A DNA stretch of 20,171 bases from contig CAJPVJ010000824.1 of NCBI GenBank assembly GCA_905397405.1, positions 1 to 20,171 on the forward strand, given 5' to 3'. The stretch comes from Oppiella nova (Eukaryota; Arthropoda; Arachnida; Sarcoptiformes; Oppiidae). Numbering within the stretch: position 1 is the first letter of the stretch; every line of letters begins with the position of its first letter. The notes beneath the pieces are model-generated. The model worked only from the letters and a program-made list of their open reading frames with translations, was not told the DNA's origin and made no database searches. Of this stretch, positions 19,246 to 20,171 are shown piece after piece. The position numbers were made by a program, and so were the translations under genes.

Positions 19246-20171
19246 ATGGCTCTTTCCGGTGATATGAACACCAATACAGACGTGAAGTCCGAGACGAAGA
19301 CCCTTTCAATCAGATTCGACGCCAATATCTATGTGTCGAGCGGTGGACAGGCGTCCAAAGACAAGACCGACTCTTGTGTCCACTTTGTGTGCGGAGTCGT
19401 CGAAGTGGTGAACGGATCCGTCGATCAAGTGCTTCATCTGATGGGTCATCCATACTATGAACTCAACGGACTGGTGAACAGCGATGGCTGTCTCAGCACT
19501 ACTCCAGAAGTGAACGACCGGTTCGAGGGATCGCTTCCGAGGCCTCCGGCGTCTCATCTCGTGCTTCACGACAACCGACTCTTCGGTGTAGTCATTGACG
19601 GCAATAACGAATGTCGAGTGGTCGGTGCCATCAGTCAAGTGGTTCCCAGCGGTGACGCCAATGTCTTGAAGTGCGGAAGGGATGGCATTTGGACGACAAT
19701 CCGCTCCAAAGACATTGACATCAACTCAATGGTTGCCAATGGAATGGTGTTTGCGGTCGTCAGCGAAGGCGGCTTTGCCTTCATTCAGACGGATGTCTGT
19801 CCACCGCAAGAGATGTCTGAACTGACTCTTGTGGTCAATAAGGGATACATAGTTCTCGAGGAGACGGCTCTTCATTGGACTCGACTTCGAGTTGGCCTCA
19901 AAAGGGATGAGTTCGCGACGAATACGACGAAACTGTTGGCCAAAGAATGTGTGGTCACCGGAAGGGGTGGTTATCTGCGGCGCGACGACCACTTCGAGGT
20001 GTTTGGCAGTCATAACGCTGTCGTCGACTTCAAGGCTCTCAAGAATATGATGGAAGTCATGGCAACTGTTGGCCTCCAGAGAAGCGATGACACGATTGGA
20101 GAAGAGAGCAAACCATCGGATGATGACGTGATCGACGGCCAGAGATATACACCAGAAGTGGTCTCAGAATC
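19246..20171 (+). CDS. unrecognised intronless reading frame, 5' part (at least 308 codons, runs off the window)
   Basis: An uninterrupted frame opens at ATG 19246 (ATCGATGG context) and has no stop before the window ends. The 926 bases are clearly GC-richer than the surroundings and use GC-ending codons (GTC, GAC, CTC). An open frame of this length is very unlikely by chance here. It begins MALSGDMNTNTDVKSETKT, without a signal peptide or obvious membrane segment. It has alternating beta-strand-like hydrophobic stretches: VHFVCGVVEVV, HLVLHDNRLFGVVID, MVFAVVSEGGFAFI, LTLVVNKGYIVLEE. The segment near codons 278-308 is acidic. I recognise no catalytic motif or domain. Long - strand frames over the same bases are shadows. 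It is a real gene in my judgement, function unknown. Confidence 0.8.
   Translation, partial: MALSGDMNTNTDVKSETKTLSIRFDANIYVSSGGQASKDKTDSCVHFVCGVVEVVNGSVDQVLHLMGHPYYELNGLVNSDGCLSTTPEVNDRFEGSLPRPPASHLVLHDNRLFGVVIDGNNECRVVGAISQVVPSGDANVLKCGRDGIWTTIRSKDIDINSMVANGMVFAVVSEGGFAFIQTDVCPPQEMSELTLVVNKGYIVLEETALHWTRLRVGLKRDEFATNTTKLLAKECVVTGRGGYLRRDDHFEVFGSHNAVVDFKALKNMMEVMATVGLQRSDDTIGEESKPSDDDVIDGQRYTPEVVSE

Noticed and set aside
19306-20013. Two - strand frames of 110 and 95 codons
   Set aside because: They are shadows of the continuous + strand frame from 19246, which is longer, unbroken and has the better start context.
1-20171. CRISPR arrays, operons, rRNA genes
   Set aside because: No regularly spaced repeats, no bacterial gene organisation and no rRNA-like sequence; the window is a eukaryotic nuclear region.

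Overview
This is a nuclear window from an animal, most probably an arthropod. The non-coding DNA is very AT-rich, the genes are split by GT-AG introns (many only 56-121 nt), and the recognisable proteins are metazoan. Asn/Ser-rich low-complexity coding, tiny introns and the gene set would suit a chelicerate such as an acariform mite, but that placement is inference. All gene models below were assembled by eye from reading frames, splice-site dinucleotides and remembered family motifs; no alignment or search was run.

Layout. (1) 1-1206: GA microsatellite, AT-rich upstream DNA, a possible tRNA-derived SINE fragment (about 795-900), then a leader with two short overlapping uORFs. (2) 1207-10659, + strand: an eight-exon HIF-alpha/similar (sima) gene (bHLH, PAS-A, PAS-B, oxygen-dependent degradation region), with introns of 3702, 2105 and 594 nt and several of 65-74 nt. 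(3) 10660-12686: AT-rich, no gene seen. (4) 12687-13175, +: a small charged, helical protein of unknown family whose frame stays open for 24 codons past its TGA. (5) 13968-16232, +: an APLF-like FHA-domain protein with a long acidic/basic tail and the APLF C-terminal motif, interrupted by a 128-bp frame-shifting tandem duplication. (6) 16802-17859, - strand: a complete six-exon STYX pseudophosphatase gene, convergent with the APLF-like gene. (7) 17860-19245: AT-rich spacer with inverted repeats and a frame-broken CUB-like coding remnant on the - strand. (8) 19246 to the window end, +: the 5' part of an intronless, GC-richer reading frame of at least 308 codons that I do not recognise.

The genes do not form an operon or a single pathway. 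They cover oxygen sensing (HIF-alpha), DNA-break repair and histone handling (APLF-like) and phospho-signalling (STYX). The most interesting signal is the 128-bp tandem duplication in the APLF-like gene. Read straight through, it destroys the frame. However, the duplicated unit begins with AGGT, and removing either a 128-nt or an 80-nt GT-AG interval restores the frame exactly. That is the arrangement expected if a tandem duplication has just created a new intron, unless the duplication is an assembly artefact.
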